From: Agromyces humatus
Lineage (GTDB): Bacteria > Actinomycetota > Actinomycetes > Actinomycetales > Microbacteriaceae
Length of the DNA: 64,000 bases
Reading direction: 5' to 3'
Assembly (NCBI RefSeq): GCF_021228295.1
Contig: NZ_JAJQPD010000014.1
Location: forward strand, 1-64,000
The notes under the pieces: model-generated
Told to the model about the DNA's origin: nothing
Databases searched by the model: none
What the model saw: the letters and a program-made list of their open reading frames with translations, nothing else
Made by a program: the position numbers and the translations under genes
Shown here: one piece after another, positions 23,293 through 33,218 of the stretch
How the letters are laid out: every line of letters starts with the position of its first letter
Numbering within the stretch: position 1 is the first letter of the stretch

Positions 23293-26061
23293 TCAAGCAA
23301 GTTCGTTGTCGTGGTCCTGCTTCCGGAGAGCCTCGCGCAGCGCTCGTCGCGAGCTGATGCCCAGCTTCTGGAATACCTTCTTCAGGTGCCATTCGACAGT
23401 GCGCGGGCTGAGGTAGACCTCCGCACCGATCTCGACATTCGTGTGACCGTCTGCCGCGAGCCGGGCGACGTGCGCTTCCTGCGGGGTGAGCGCGTGATGC
23501 TCGGTCTCGGCGCGCTTGCGCACCTTGGCGCCGGTGGCCAGCAGTTCGTGCCTGGCTCGCTCTGCAAACCCCTCGGCTCCCATCTCAGCCAGCATCGTGT
23601 ACGCGATCTGCAACTGCTCCCGAGCATCGACCCGCCGTTGCTCGCGGCGAAGCCATTCACCGTAGACGAGGTGGGCGCGTGCCACCTCGGGACGCAGCGG
23701 GGTGCTCTGCAGATGTTCGATCGCGTTCTTGTAGTGCCGTTCAGCATCGGCACCTTCTGTGACGAGCGCGGTGGATCGCTCCGCGATGCCGATCGCCCAG
23801 CCGGAGGCGCCGACCCTTGCGCTCTCGACGAGACGCTGCAGCGGCTCGGTTGCGAGCTCAGGTTGCCCGAGTCTGGCCGCAGCCTCGATCAGCTCGGACG
23901 AAGCCCAGATGGACACGTACCAGTCGGGCCAGTCCTGCCACGCTCGCCGTGCGGCGACCAGCGCGTCCTCGTACCGACCGAGGCCGTTGCAGAGCATGGC
24001 AGTCGTCCACTGCACCCACTGGAGTGCGAAGCCGGCTCCACTTCCGACGGCGTTCTCGGTGGTCCGGGTCATGAGCGCGAACGCCTCATCCACGCGCCCG
24101 CGGAGCGCGGCGAACAGCATCCCGCCGAACGGGGCGACCCGGCTGCCGGTCGCCTGGGTGATGGCATTTGCTTCGGCGTCGACTCTGGCTGTGGCCTCGA
24201 AGTCGCCGGTCCACGCGACCGTGATGGCCTTCCCGTTCAGGCCGAACGCGAGCGGCGCCAACGCACCCGCGTCACGGGCGAGCTGCATCTGCCGGGTGAT
24301 GATCGCATCCCAGCTCTCAAAATCCCAGAGCTCAACCGACGCACACGAGGCGATCACGCTCCATCGCATCCCCTTATCGACTGAGAGATCCTCCTCCAGG
24401 AAGGCACCGATCGCCCTGCGCAGGGTCGGCGCGGCAGCTTCACGGCCGTCGGTCATCAGCACGGACATGCCATCCAGGAGCAACTCAGCTGCGAGGGGTT
24501 GCGCACTGGCAAGGTGTCGGGAGCGAACGACTTCAGAGACCTCGCGCATGTTGGCATTCGCGAGTTTGCCGGCGAACAGCGCGGCACCCCACGCGTCGAG
24601 GTAGGACTCCCGAGCCAGCGGCAGGTCGAGGGGCTCCAATTGTTCAGCAGCGGCGAGCAGGAGCGCCGGGGCCTCCCCCAGCGCACCGGATGCGGTGACG
24701 ACTTGGGCGCGCAGGAGTTCTACCTGCGCGCGCTGGAACTCGTCGAGGGTAGGGGAGTCCGCGGTTGCCAGCACTTGCAGCGCCGAATCGAACTCGCCCG
24801 CGTGCAGGCTCGCCTGAGCGGCCGCGAGGGCGCGACCGGCGCGCCTGGTGGGGTCCTTCGTCAGCGTGACCGACCGCTTCAGGAACGCGGCCGCCGCGGA
24901 GAGGCCACCGCGTGCGCGCGCCCGGCCCGCTGAACGTTCCAACTCCAGGGCAACCTTCTCGTCCGGGCCGATGGCGGCGGCGGCCAGGTGCCAGGCTCGC
25001 CGATCGGGGTCGGCGACCGGGTCGCTCGCCTCCGCGAGCGCCAGGTGAGCGGCGCGGCGGTCGTGCGGGGTCGCGGCCCGGTAGACCGCAGAGCGCACCA
25101 GCGGGTGGCGGAACCGTACGCCGTCGTCGATCTCAAGGAGGCCCTCGCTCTCTGTCGCCTCTGCGGCCGACATCGGAATGTCGAGTCGCTCCGCGGCCCG
25201 CCAGAGAAGGATGGGGTCGTCCGCCGGCTCCGCCGCGGCGATCAGGAGCAGCAGGCGAGCGTCGCGCGGAAGCGCGAGGAGCCGCCGGAGGAAGGCTTCC
25301 TCGATCCGCTGCGGCAGTTCCTGCCCGTCCCGCAGACCGAACACGCCCGGCATCTGCGTCGAGTTCAATCTGCGCGGCAACTCCAACAACGCGAGGGGGT
25401 TGCCGTGTGTCTCCGCGAGGAGCCGGTCGCGAGCCTGCGGGTCGAGCCGTCCTGGGATCACCATCTGCAAGAGAATCCGTGCATCATCCTCGGCGAGGCC
25501 CTCAAGGTTCATTTCGGGCAGGCCCGTCAGGTCGCGGTTCGACGCCGGCTCGCGAACCGCGAAGAGCATCGCGACGGAGTCGGCCAGAAGGCGCCGAGCG
25601 ACGAACGCGAGCGCCTGCCCCGAGGCGCTGTCAAGCCACTGCGCGTCATCAATGAGACACAGGATGGGTCGCTGCGTCGCGGCTTCGGAGAGCAGACTGA
25701 GCGCAGCCAGCGACACGAGGAATGGGTCTGGCGATGCCCCGTCAGCCAATCCCAGCGCGACGCTCAGCGCGACCCGCTGCGGATGCGGAATCGCCTGCAG
25801 GTGATCGAGCAACGGACGACACAACTGGTGCAGGGACGCGAACGGCAGTTGCATCTCCGACTGGACCCCCGCCGTCCGACGGATCTGGAAATCGCCTGCT
25901 TGCTCTGCGCAGTAGCGCAGAAGCGCGGTCTTGCCGACGCCGGCTTCTCCGCGGACGACGAGGACAGCGCCACGCTCTTCCCGCGCGTCGGCGAGCATGC
26001 GATCGAGTACTCGACGTTCCCTCGAGCGGCCAAGCAGGACCGTCTCGTCATGCATTGCCAC
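23293..26061 (-). CDS. large ATP-binding LuxR-family (LAL-type) regulator
   Basis: A 922-residue protein. Residues 30-50 hold the Walker A motif GEAGVGKTALL, and near residue 135 is the Walker B-like LCLIDDAQWLD. A long helical TPR-like middle follows, then a C-terminal LuxR helix-turn-helix (LTPQEAHVARLAADGHTN, VYLSPRTVEWHLKKVFQKLG). This is the MalT/LAL arrangement of an ATP-dependent activator responding to a small inducer. The start is GTG 26061 or ATG 26055. Its position beside the hydrolase paralogues suggests it controls them. Confidence 0.92.
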   Translation of the reverse strand: MAMHDETVLLGRSRERRVLDRMLADAREERGAVLVVRGEAGVGKTALLRYCAEQAGDFQIRRTAGVQSEMQLPFASLHQLCRPLLDHLQAIPHPQRVALSVALGLADGASPDPFLVSLAALSLLSEAATQRPILCLIDDAQWLDSASGQALAFVARRLLADSVAMLFAVREPASNRDLTGLPEMNLEGLAEDDARILLQMVIPGRLDPQARDRLLAETHGNPLALLELPRRLNSTQMPGVFGLRDGQELPQRIEEAFLRRLLALPRDARLLLLIAAAEPADDPILLWRAAERLDIPMSAAEATESEGLLEIDDGVRFRHPLVRSAVYRAATPHDRRAAHLALAEASDPVADPDRRAWHLAAAAIGPDEKVALELERSAGRARARGGLSAAAAFLKRSVTLTKDPTRRAGRALAAAQASLHAGEFDSALQVLATADSPTLDEFQRAQVELLRAQVVTASGALGEAPALLLAAAEQLEPLDLPLARESYLDAWGAALFAGKLANANMREVSEVVRSRHLASAQPLAAELLLDGMSVLMTDGREAAAPTLRRAIGAFLEEDLSVDKGMRWSVIASCASVELWDFESWDAIITRQMQLARDAGALAPLAFGLNGKAITVAWTGDFEATARVDAEANAITQATGSRVAPFGGMLFAALRGRVDEAFALMTRTTENAVGSGAGFALQWVQWTTAMLCNGLGRYEDALVAARRAWQDWPDWYVSIWASSELIEAAARLGQPELATEPLQRLVESARVGASGWAIGIAERSTALVTEGADAERHYKNAIEHLQSTPLRPEVARAHLVYGEWLRREQRRVDAREQLQIAYTMLAEMGAEGFAERARHELLATGAKVRKRAETEHHALTPQEAHVARLAADGHTNVEIGAEVYLSPRTVEWHLKKVFQKLGISSRRALREALRKQDHDNELA

Positions 26062-26491
26062 CGTTCAGGCTCGACGTCGTCGGAACGGTTCCGGCAGATG
26101 AGATGGCGGTGAAACGACCCGCGGCTGTCGGCGATCGAGTTCCCCCGGCGAAGTTGACACTTGGCACCGTCCTGACACCTCCGGACACCTTCGAGCGGGC
26201 ATTTGCCGTCCAGGTATCGGGCTGATCAATGGTGCCATTTCGAAGCGAACCGAGGAACCCTCGGCTTTCTCGAATGTAACCCCACGCCTCGTGCGCCGCA
26301 AGAGCAACCAGCAACGCCTTCACCCGTTGTCCATCATCCAACTCACCATCCCGGGGCTCGAAGTCGGGTACCACGTATGTGCGCCTCACCCGTGCGGTGC
26401 TCCGTGGCGGATCGTCGGGGCGAGCTCGTCGTCTTCGGCCGGTGTCGGGCGCCGTCTCGAACCTCGTCGCGTCGTCGTTGCGCTGGGTCCG
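26062..26491. other. 430 bp without a supported gene; promoter region of the LAL regulator
   Basis: No open frame is convincing. CCGAGG-AAC-CCTCGG at 26250-26264 followed by CTTT is a short terminator-like hairpin. The stretch 26371-26410 matches 12551-12590 in 31 of 40 positions, and both read approximately R-L-T-x-A-V-L-R after a possible start, hinting at gene-start remnants of one family. Confidence 0.4.
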
Positions 26492-27928
26492 TCAGTCGGC
26501 GCACCAGTCGGAGAATCCGCCCTGCAGGCTCAGCACGGTTCGTGCGGTCGCGATCTCGACGATCGAGGTCATCGTCTGCGTGTAACCCGGATTGTGGGAG
26601 TAGCTGTCTGGACGGCTCTGCTCACCGGATACCGCAACGGCGACGTACTGGCCGTTCGGCGACACGCAGTAGTCGCGGACAGAACTCGTGTCGGAAGCGG
26701 GCGCAAAGACCTGCCGCAATTCGCCCTCGGCGTCGACCTCGGCGAGCATCGAACTCCGCACGGTGCGGCCGCCCTCGATGTCGACCATGGTGAGAGTGAC
26801 CAGGTAGCGTGACTCGTCCAGCATCGCGATGCGGCCCGTGTAGACGTTGTCTGCCAGATCAGCGGACGCGAGCTCCAGGGTCGCGGTCGTGCCGTCTGCG
26901 AGGTCGATGAGTGCGCCCCGATCAGGATCGGCGACGACGAGGTCGCTTGTGCCGGCGATGAAGCCACGGATCTCGTCGTGCACACCGAGCGGGGTCACCG
27001 GTTGCAGACCGAGCACGTCGATGAGGAACAGCGACTTGTCGAAGGCCTGCACGATAAGGGAGGTGGACCCGGGCACGAAGGCCCACGCCGCAGCCCGCAG
27101 CGCGGCGCCGTCGAGGCCGAGCACAGGCTGGGGCTCCGCCGGACCGGCGCCCGACAGGTCCATCGTCATCAGGGTCGCTTCGTACTGCTTCACACCGTCG
27201 CGTGCCGGCGTATCGAGCACGAAACCAATGAGCGGGTGCGTCGTCGACGCGGCGAGCTCGCGGATCGAGGCGTCATCTGGGAGGCCTACCTCGGCGGGCT
27301 GCGGTTGGTCGCCTTGCGAGAGGAACAGGTCGTTCCGATCTTGCTCGCCGACCGTGACCACCGCGAGGATGTCATCGACGCGCGCGAACTCCTGGATGCG
27401 CGGGGCGGCGAAGACCACCTCGGTCTCGGGGTGTGCGAACGACGTGCGTTGCACGATGTCGTCTTCGCCCTGGTCGCTGCGGCGCAGCAGACTGTACACC
27501 TCCTCATCGGGTGTCTCGAAGCGATACTCGAGCATCGCCGGCGTGCCCTGGTAGGCGCCGACGACGTTCGGGACGCGGACGGTGTACTCCGCCGCGTAAT
27601 CGAGTGGGCGCTCAAAGGTGATGAGGATGCTGCGGTCGTCGGCCGCGGCGGAAACGGATGCCACCGGTTCGACCTCCACGGCCTCGGCATCGATCGACGC
27701 CACGGGCTGGTTGATCGTGAGCGTGAGCTGCTCGCCGGCGAGGCGCGTGGCGCTCGCGGCATCGATCTGGCCTGCCTCGAGACGCGGACCCTGCATGACG
27801 CTCGCGAAGGCGAAGCCGCCCGCGACGACCGCGAGCACCACGATCGTGCCCACGATTCGGCGGCGGAACACCCCGCGATCCCGCTCGGTGCGGCGCACGT
27901 CGGACAACGTGCCGGGATCAGTAGACAT
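26492..27928 (-). CDS. membrane-anchored extracytoplasmic protein of unknown function
   Basis: A 478-residue protein. Residues 25-45 form a membrane anchor (IVGTIVVLAVVAGGFAFASV), and the rest is rich in strands with repeated short motifs (ADPDRGALIDLADGTT, YLVTLTMVDIEGG, CVSPNGQYVAVAVSGE), like a WD40-type beta-propeller outside the cell. ATG 27928 overlaps the end of the upstream permease gene by 11 bases, so the three minus-strand genes form one unit. It may assist the adjacent permease complex; that is inferred from context only. Confidence 0.75.
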   Translation of the reverse strand: MSTDPGTLSDVRRTERDRGVFRRRIVGTIVVLAVVAGGFAFASVMQGPRLEAGQIDAASATRLAGEQLTLTINQPVASIDAEAVEVEPVASVSAAADDRSILITFERPLDYAAEYTVRVPNVVGAYQGTPAMLEYRFETPDEEVYSLLRRSDQGEDDIVQRTSFAHPETEVVFAAPRIQEFARVDDILAVVTVGEQDRNDLFLSQGDQPQPAEVGLPDDASIRELAASTTHPLIGFVLDTPARDGVKQYEATLMTMDLSGAGPAEPQPVLGLDGAALRAAAWAFVPGSTSLIVQAFDKSLFLIDVLGLQPVTPLGVHDEIRGFIAGTSDLVVADPDRGALIDLADGTTATLELASADLADNVYTGRIAMLDESRYLVTLTMVDIEGGRTVRSSMLAEVDAEGELRQVFAPASDTSSVRDYCVSPNGQYVAVAVSGEQSRPDSYSHNPGYTQTMTSIVEIATARTVLSLQGGFSDWCAD

Positions 27929-28721
27929 ACGGCTGCTCCGGCTGGTCGGTGACCGAGATCTCGTCGGGCGTGAGCAGCAGCGGCTCGGCACTCGATGATC
28001 CCGGATTCGGGACGATGGCACCGGATGCAGTCACCCACTGATCGGGCTCGAAGCGCTCGGCCCAGCCCGGCAGGTAGACAGGGACGCCCACCGGCTGTGC
28101 GTCGATGGCGCAATGCGTCACCACGAATCGCGTGACGTAGAAGACGTTGTCGGGGTCGTCAGGTGACGACGACACGAATCCGACCAAGTCGATGGACCTG
28201 CCGGCGAAGAAGTCGGCATCGGGGCTCTGTCCGAGCAGCACAGCCCAGTCCTTCACCGTGAAGCTCGAGGTGTCACCGCCGACGAGCGCGGTGGCATCCT
28301 GGTCGAGAGTCGACGTCTCGCTGTTGATGCTGCGCTGAGCCGCGGCCGCCGAAGTCAGCGTCGCCGGCGGGAGAACGAGGAGCGCCAGGCTCGCTCCCAC
28401 GATGATCGCTGCTGCGAGCGCGGCACGAATCGTGCCCGACCCCACAGAGCGTGGGGCCGTGGGGTCGTGCTCGTGCAGGTGGACGGCGGGGCCGGGCTGC
28501 GAAGCATCCGACGCGACTTGATGATCGTCTTCGAGAGGGGTGAGCGCGAATGCGGCGATCACGAGCACGGCACCGATGAGCGCCATGACGATCGCGAACC
28601 ACGACGTGCCGGGGTGGATGTAGAGGCTGAGCTGGTCGGTCAGCGCCAGCCACACCGTGGCGACGATGCCGATGAGGGCGAGGACGATACCCTGCCACCG
28701 TGCGATGAGTCGTCTAAGCAA
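27918..28721 (-). CDS. TIGR03943-type permease partner protein
   Basis: A 267-residue protein with two N-terminal membrane helices (GIVLALIGIVATVWLAL and WFAIVMALIGAVLVIAAFAL), a His-rich loop, a third helix (AALAAAIIVGASLALLVL) and an extracytoplasmic domain ending TPDEISVTDQ. This matches the TIGR03943 family, the standard partner of UPF0718 permeases (B. subtilis YcgQ with YcgR). Start and stop overlap both neighbours. Substrate unproven, though metal homeostasis is often suggested from context. Confidence 0.82.
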   Translation of the reverse strand: MLRRLIARWQGIVLALIGIVATVWLALTDQLSLYIHPGTSWFAIVMALIGAVLVIAAFALTPLEDDHQVASDASQPGPAVHLHEHDPTAPRSVGSGTIRAALAAAIIVGASLALLVLPPATLTSAAAAQRSINSETSTLDQDATALVGGDTSSFTVKDWAVLLGQSPDADFFAGRSIDLVGFVSSSPDDPDNVFYVTRFVVTHCAIDAQPVGVPVYLPGWAERFEPDQWVTASGAIVPNPGSSSAEPLLLTPDEISVTDQPEQPYVY

Positions 28722-29748
28722 GGGCGTTCACCGCCAACCCGAGGGCGGCGCTCGCGAGACCGACGATGACCGTGAGCTGCACGAGTGTCTTGGCGGTGAA
28801 GGTCGTGCGCATGAGCGCGAGCATCTTCACGTCGATCATCGGCCCGAACACGAGGAAGGCCACGATCGCGCCCGGCATGAAGGTCGACCCGAACGCGAGG
28901 ATGAAGAAGGCGTCGACGTTCGAGCAGATCGCGACCACGAACGCGAGCGCCATGAGCGCGAACACCGAGAGCACGGGGTTCTGGCCGAGCGTGACGAGCA
29001 CGTCGCGGGAGACGGCGACTTGGATGAGGCCCGCGACGGCCGAGCCGACGAACAGCGCGGGCAGCATGGCGGAAGTCTCCTTGTCGAACATGGCGACGCT
29101 CCGCCGGGTGCGCGAGGCCCGCACCTCGTCGTGGGCGTGCGCGCAGCTCGCCTGGAATTTCGGGGTGAGGAGGCTCATCGGGCTGGGGTGCCGGCTGTAG
29201 ATCCAGCCGATGAGGTTCGCGATCACGAAGCCGCCGAGGATGCGGGAGACGAGGATGCCGTCGGACCAGCCGAACGCCTGGTAGGTCGTGATGATCGTGA
29301 CCGGGTTCAGGATCGGCGCGGCGAGGAGGAACGTCATCGACTCACCCACCGTGAGCCCGCGGAGGATGAGGCCGCGGGCGAGCGGCACGTTTCCGCATTC
29401 GCAGACGGGCAGCAGCACACCAAGCAGGGAGACGGTCACACGTCGGGCCACCCGGTTCCGTGGCAGGTGCCGGAGGAGGAAGCCGTCGGGCAGCCACACC
29501 TGCACACCGATCGAGAGCAGGATGCCGAGGAACACGAACGGCAGGCTCTCGATGACGACGCTGATCGAGAGGGTGAAGAAGTCCTGCACCGAGTTCGAGA
29601 GCACATCGCCGACCGCTTCGGGCGCGAGCACTCGGATCGCGACGAACAACAGTACGAGCGCGACGCCGAGCGAGAGGCCGACGGCAGCTCGCGGGCGGGT
29701 GGAGGGTTTGGGTGGCGCAGGTCGCAGCGGAGCTGGGGGCGGGCTCAT
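28714..29748 (-). CDS. UPF0718-type permease (YcgR-like)
   Basis: A 344-residue protein with about eight helices, including LLGVLLPVCECGNVPLARGL, which carries the conserved CECG motif of the UPF0718/DUF318 permeases, and the paired segment ALAFVVAICSNVDAFFILAF. It forms a two-subunit complex with the TIGR03943 protein whose start overlaps its stop by eight bases. ATG 29748 has GGAG just upstream. It begins 90 bases after the ABC exporter operon ends, so it may be part of the same regulon. Confidence 0.85.
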   Translation of the reverse strand: MSPPPAPLRPAPPKPSTRPRAAVGLSLGVALVLLFVAIRVLAPEAVGDVLSNSVQDFFTLSISVVIESLPFVFLGILLSIGVQVWLPDGFLLRHLPRNRVARRVTVSLLGVLLPVCECGNVPLARGLILRGLTVGESMTFLLAAPILNPVTIITTYQAFGWSDGILVSRILGGFVIANLIGWIYSRHPSPMSLLTPKFQASCAHAHDEVRASRTRRSVAMFDKETSAMLPALFVGSAVAGLIQVAVSRDVLVTLGQNPVLSVFALMALAFVVAICSNVDAFFILAFGSTFMPGAIVAFLVFGPMIDVKMLALMRTTFTAKTLVQLTVIVGLASAALGLAVNALA

Positions 29749-29838
29749 GGTCTCCAGCGTAGGTCGCAGCCTTGGGGGTATCTGCGCGTATGCGTGGTCA
29801 CCTGGGTACACATATGGGGGAGGTGAGAGAGACACGCG

Positions 29839-31518
29839 CTATCCGAAGCTCCGCAGTTCGGCACTGGGAGCCGAACGCACGCTTCCCGAGGCGAGCTCGA
29901 TGACGCGGTCGCACGCTGCGATGGTGGCCGGACGGTGGGCGACGACGAGTGTCGCCCGGGTGCTGGACGCACGGAGAAAGTCAGTGATCGCGGCATCGGC
30001 ATCGGGATCGAGTGCAGCGGTTGCTTCGTCGAGGATCAGGACGACTGGGTCGACGACGAGCGCTCTCGCGATCGCGACGCGGGCCCGCTGGCCTCCGGAC
30101 AAGCCGGCGCCACGCTCCCCTACCGGCGTCTCGAGACCGTGGGGCAATCCTGCGCCGTCGGCGAGGAGTCCGGTGTGCGCGGCCGCCTGTTCGAGTTGTT
30201 CGGTCGACGCACCGGGGTTGCCGAGTCGCAGGTTGCCTGCGATGGTGCCGCTCAGTAGGGGAGCCTCCTGCGGCACGGTGCTCACGAGTCGGCGCAAGCG
30301 ATGATCGGGCAGTGAGGCCAGATCGTAGCCCTCGACGAGGACAGCGCCGGTGTCCGGGTCCCAGAGTCGCAGGGCGAGTCGAGCGCAGGTGGTCTTGCCC
30401 GCGCCGGTCGACCCGACGAGGGCGACGGTCTCACCGGGCCGCACAGTGAATGATACGGATTCGAGCACCGGTGGTCGGTCCGGGTCGTACCGGAAGCCTA
30501 CGCCGCGAAACTCCAGTCCGGCACCGCGGTGCGGTGATGGATGGGCGGTGGTCGTGGCAGTGGCGGGTGCCACCGACGGGGATCGGTCGAGGACTTCGAA
30601 GATCCGTCGGCTCGACTCCCGCAGTGCCCCGGCGTTTCGGAGCAGGTCGGAGATCTGCGCAGCCGGGATGAGCGCCGCCGTTGAGATCGTGAATGCGAGT
30701 GGGGTGAGCGCCGGGGGCAGTGTGTCGATCCGCGCCATGACGACCGTGATGGCGCCCAACGCGGCGAGAGCGAACAGGGTGTCCGAAGCGGCCCGTTCGA
30801 GCCCGATGCGTGACGCGACCCGGGATTGCGCGACCGCCATGGCCGTCGAATGCGCGGCCAATTGCGCGCGGCGCCGGCCGAGTGCGCCCGCATTGCGCAG
30901 CTCGCGCATGCCTTGGATGGTGTCGATGACCTCGGAGCGCAGCGCAGCACTGCGTGTCGTGAGCTCCGCGGCTTGCCGGTCGGAGGCCCGAGCTGTCAGG
31001 AACGGCACGGCCACACCGGCAACGAGTAGCGGCAGCCAGACGAGCAACAGCCATGGCGACACCAGGAGCGAGGTCACCGCCATCACGGCGAGCATGAATA
31101 CCGCGGAGAGCGATTGGGCCACTGTGTGGGCGTAGAGCCATTCGAGCGTGTCGACGTCGGCGAGGGCGACGGCGGCCAGGTCGCCGCTGTGCCGCGGGTC
31201 GCGTCGGTCGGGAAGGCTTTCGCGGAGTGCGGCGAAGACGCGGTCGCGCAGCACTCCGATGAGCCCGTACGCCAGGTCGTGGGAGATCCACGACTCGCGC
31301 CAGGTCGCAAGCGAGATGAGTATTCCCGCGCCGGCAAGCACGGCGCCCGAGCCGAGGAGCGATGTGGGCTGGCCTGACAGGATGCGGCCGATGAGGAGGG
31401 AGAGACCGATCGCGACTCCGAGTACCCCGAGTTGTACGACGACGTTGCAGGCGAGGGTCTCGAGGAACAGCCGTGGCCGGGTGGCGATGAAGGGAAGCAG
31501 CCGGCGGATTGCGGTCAT
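29839..31518 (-). CDS. ABC exporter subunit (fused permease-ATPase, CydC-like)
   Basis: A 559-residue half-transporter: six N-terminal helices, then an ATPase with Walker A GSTGAGKTT, signature LSGGQRARV, Walker B VLILDEATAAL and switch His in VVAHRP. Its ATG overlaps the stop of the other half-transporter (ATGA), so they form a heterodimer. The pair resembles CydDC-type thiol or heme exporters, but there are no cytochrome bd genes nearby. Coupling to a FecCD-type importer instead suggests metallophore or tetrapyrrole traffic. Confidence 0.85.
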   Translation of the reverse strand: MTAIRRLLPFIATRPRLFLETLACNVVVQLGVLGVAIGLSLLIGRILSGQPTSLLGSGAVLAGAGILISLATWRESWISHDLAYGLIGVLRDRVFAALRESLPDRRDPRHSGDLAAVALADVDTLEWLYAHTVAQSLSAVFMLAVMAVTSLLVSPWLLLVWLPLLVAGVAVPFLTARASDRQAAELTTRSAALRSEVIDTIQGMRELRNAGALGRRRAQLAAHSTAMAVAQSRVASRIGLERAASDTLFALAALGAITVVMARIDTLPPALTPLAFTISTAALIPAAQISDLLRNAGALRESSRRIFEVLDRSPSVAPATATTTAHPSPHRGAGLEFRGVGFRYDPDRPPVLESVSFTVRPGETVALVGSTGAGKTTCARLALRLWDPDTGAVLVEGYDLASLPDHRLRRLVSTVPQEAPLLSGTIAGNLRLGNPGASTEQLEQAAAHTGLLADGAGLPHGLETPVGERGAGLSGGQRARVAIARALVVDPVVLILDEATAALDPDADAAITDFLRASSTRATLVVAHRPATIAACDRVIELASGSVRSAPSAELRSFG

Positions 31519-33218
31519 CCTCGGGCTCCGAGGTCGACCGACGCCTCGATCGATTCGGTGCTGACGGGGAGCGGTTCCGGTGACACCCTCCCATCGCGCA
31601 TGCGGATGATATTCCCGGCGCCGCGCGCGGCTGACTCGCGATGTGCGATGACGATGCGCGTGCATCCCTTGGTCATGCGCTCGATACCTTCGAGCACTCG
31701 GTGTTCGGTGCTGATGTCAAGTCCCGACGTGGCTTCGTCGAGCACGAGCACCGACGGCTGGGCGAGGAGGGCGCGCGCGATCGCAAGTCGTTGCCGCTGC
31801 CCGCCGGAGAGACCGGCGCCGCCCTCACGAAGCCGGGTGTCGTACCCCTCGGGGAGCGTCTCGATGAACCGGTCGATGTCGGCCGCCGCGGCGGCGTCCC
31901 GGATCTCGGCATCCGACGCATCCGGCCGGTGCAGGGCGATGTTGTCTCGCACGGAGGCGGCGAACAGGTAGGTGTCCTGTGGCACCACGACGATGCTCTG
32001 GTGCAATGCCGCGAGGGTGTACTCCCGCGCATCGTGACCGTCGATGTCGATGACGCCGCGGTCGGGGTCGAACTCGCGCAGGAGCAAGCGGGCGAGAGTA
32101 CTCTTCCCCGATCCCGACGGGCCGACGATCGCGGTTGTCGATCCGGGCGCGAACCTGAGGTCGATGGCGTGCACCCCATTCCCGTTGTCTGGGTAGGTGA
32201 AGTGCACGTCGCGGAACGCCAGGCTCGCTCCGCGTGCAGCGGGGCGGTCGTCTTTCCCGTTGTCACGCACGACGGGAGTGGCGTTGAGGAGCTCGTCGAT
32301 GCCGTCTACTGCGGTGAGGCCGAGGTAGCCTGCGTGCCAGTGTCCCGAGAGTTCGGTGAGGGGTCGGAAGCACTCGCGGGTGAGCAGGAGCACCGCGATG
32401 ACCGCTGCGGCGTCGATGGAGCCGCCGGTGAAGGTGAGGAGTGCGACGACGACGGTTGAGACGGTGCCGACGTGTGCGGCGAACGCGCTGATGCCGCTCT
32501 CGACGAGAGAGACTCGCAACTGCGCCATCGTTTGTGCGTGGAGCTCTTCGGATCGGCGGGTGAGCTGCTCACCGACGCGCGCGCCGGCTCCGAAGGCACG
32601 CAGCAGCGGAATCGACTGGGTGGCTTCGAGATAGTCGGACGAGAGACGATCGTAGCGTTGCCACCGGCCGCGGCCGTTCGCGAGGAGGCGTGCATCCCAG
32701 AATCGCGGCGCGATGACGGCGACGGCGGCCGATGCTGCGAGCACGGCTCCCGCGGCTGGTGCCTGCTTCGCGACCAGGATGACGATCGTCGCTGGCACGA
32801 TCGCGACGACGGCGAGCTGCGGCAAGTACTTGGCGTAGTAGGCGTCGAGTCCCTCGACGCCATCGACGATCGCCGCTGTCGCCCCGCCGGCTCGGGAGCT
32901 CAGCGGGTGCGATGGCCCGAGGGCCGACAGCTGCGAGAGGAGGCGGTCACGGAGACGTGCGCGAATCGCGATTCCGCAGCGGGCGGTCACGACCTCGCGC
33001 ACCCAGAGGACCGCCGCCCGTGCCGCGGTGGTCGCGAGCAGCCAGGGGAGTGCGGCGGGCACGTGGTCGACCTCCCCTGCGATGAGCGCGGCGAGGATCG
33101 CCGCCACCTGCAGCGCGAACAGCACGTGCGCGAGTGTCGCGATGAGTGTCGCCGACGCGACGAGCGCGATTGCCCCGGGCACCGCACCGGCGAGCTGCAG
33201 GAGGCGGCGATGGATCAT
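31515..33218 (-). CDS. ABC exporter subunit (fused permease-ATPase, CydD-like)
   Basis: A 567-residue half-transporter with six helices and an ATPase carrying Walker A GPSGSGKST, signature LSGGQRQRL, Walker B VLVLDEATSGL and switch His in VIAHRE. ATG 33218 overlaps the stop of the lipoprotein gene (ATGA), and its own stop overlaps the next half-transporter. The N-terminal half (LLATTAARAAVLWVREVVTA) resembles CydD proteins. Confidence 0.85.
   Translation of the reverse strand: MIHRRLLQLAGAVPGAIALVASATLIATLAHVLFALQVAAILAALIAGEVDHVPAALPWLLATTAARAAVLWVREVVTARCGIAIRARLRDRLLSQLSALGPSHPLSSRAGGATAAIVDGVEGLDAYYAKYLPQLAVVAIVPATIVILVAKQAPAAGAVLAASAAVAVIAPRFWDARLLANGRGRWQRYDRLSSDYLEATQSIPLLRAFGAGARVGEQLTRRSEELHAQTMAQLRVSLVESGISAFAAHVGTVSTVVVALLTFTGGSIDAAAVIAVLLLTRECFRPLTELSGHWHAGYLGLTAVDGIDELLNATPVVRDNGKDDRPAARGASLAFRDVHFTYPDNGNGVHAIDLRFAPGSTTAIVGPSGSGKSTLARLLLREFDPDRGVIDIDGHDAREYTLAALHQSIVVVPQDTYLFAASVRDNIALHRPDASDAEIRDAAAAADIDRFIETLPEGYDTRLREGGAGLSGGQRQRLAIARALLAQPSVLVLDEATSGLDISTEHRVLEGIERMTKGCTRIVIAHRESAARGAGNIIRMRDGRVSPEPLPVSTESIEASVDLGARG

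Noticed and set aside
26203-26793. Plus-strand open frames near the LAL promoter
   Set aside because: They run antisense into the membrane-anchored protein gene and have no ribosome binding site.
31515-33218. True CydD of cytochrome bd assembly
   Set aside because: No cydA or cydB gene lies nearby and the operon contains a FecCD-type importer instead, so only CydDC-like is claimed.
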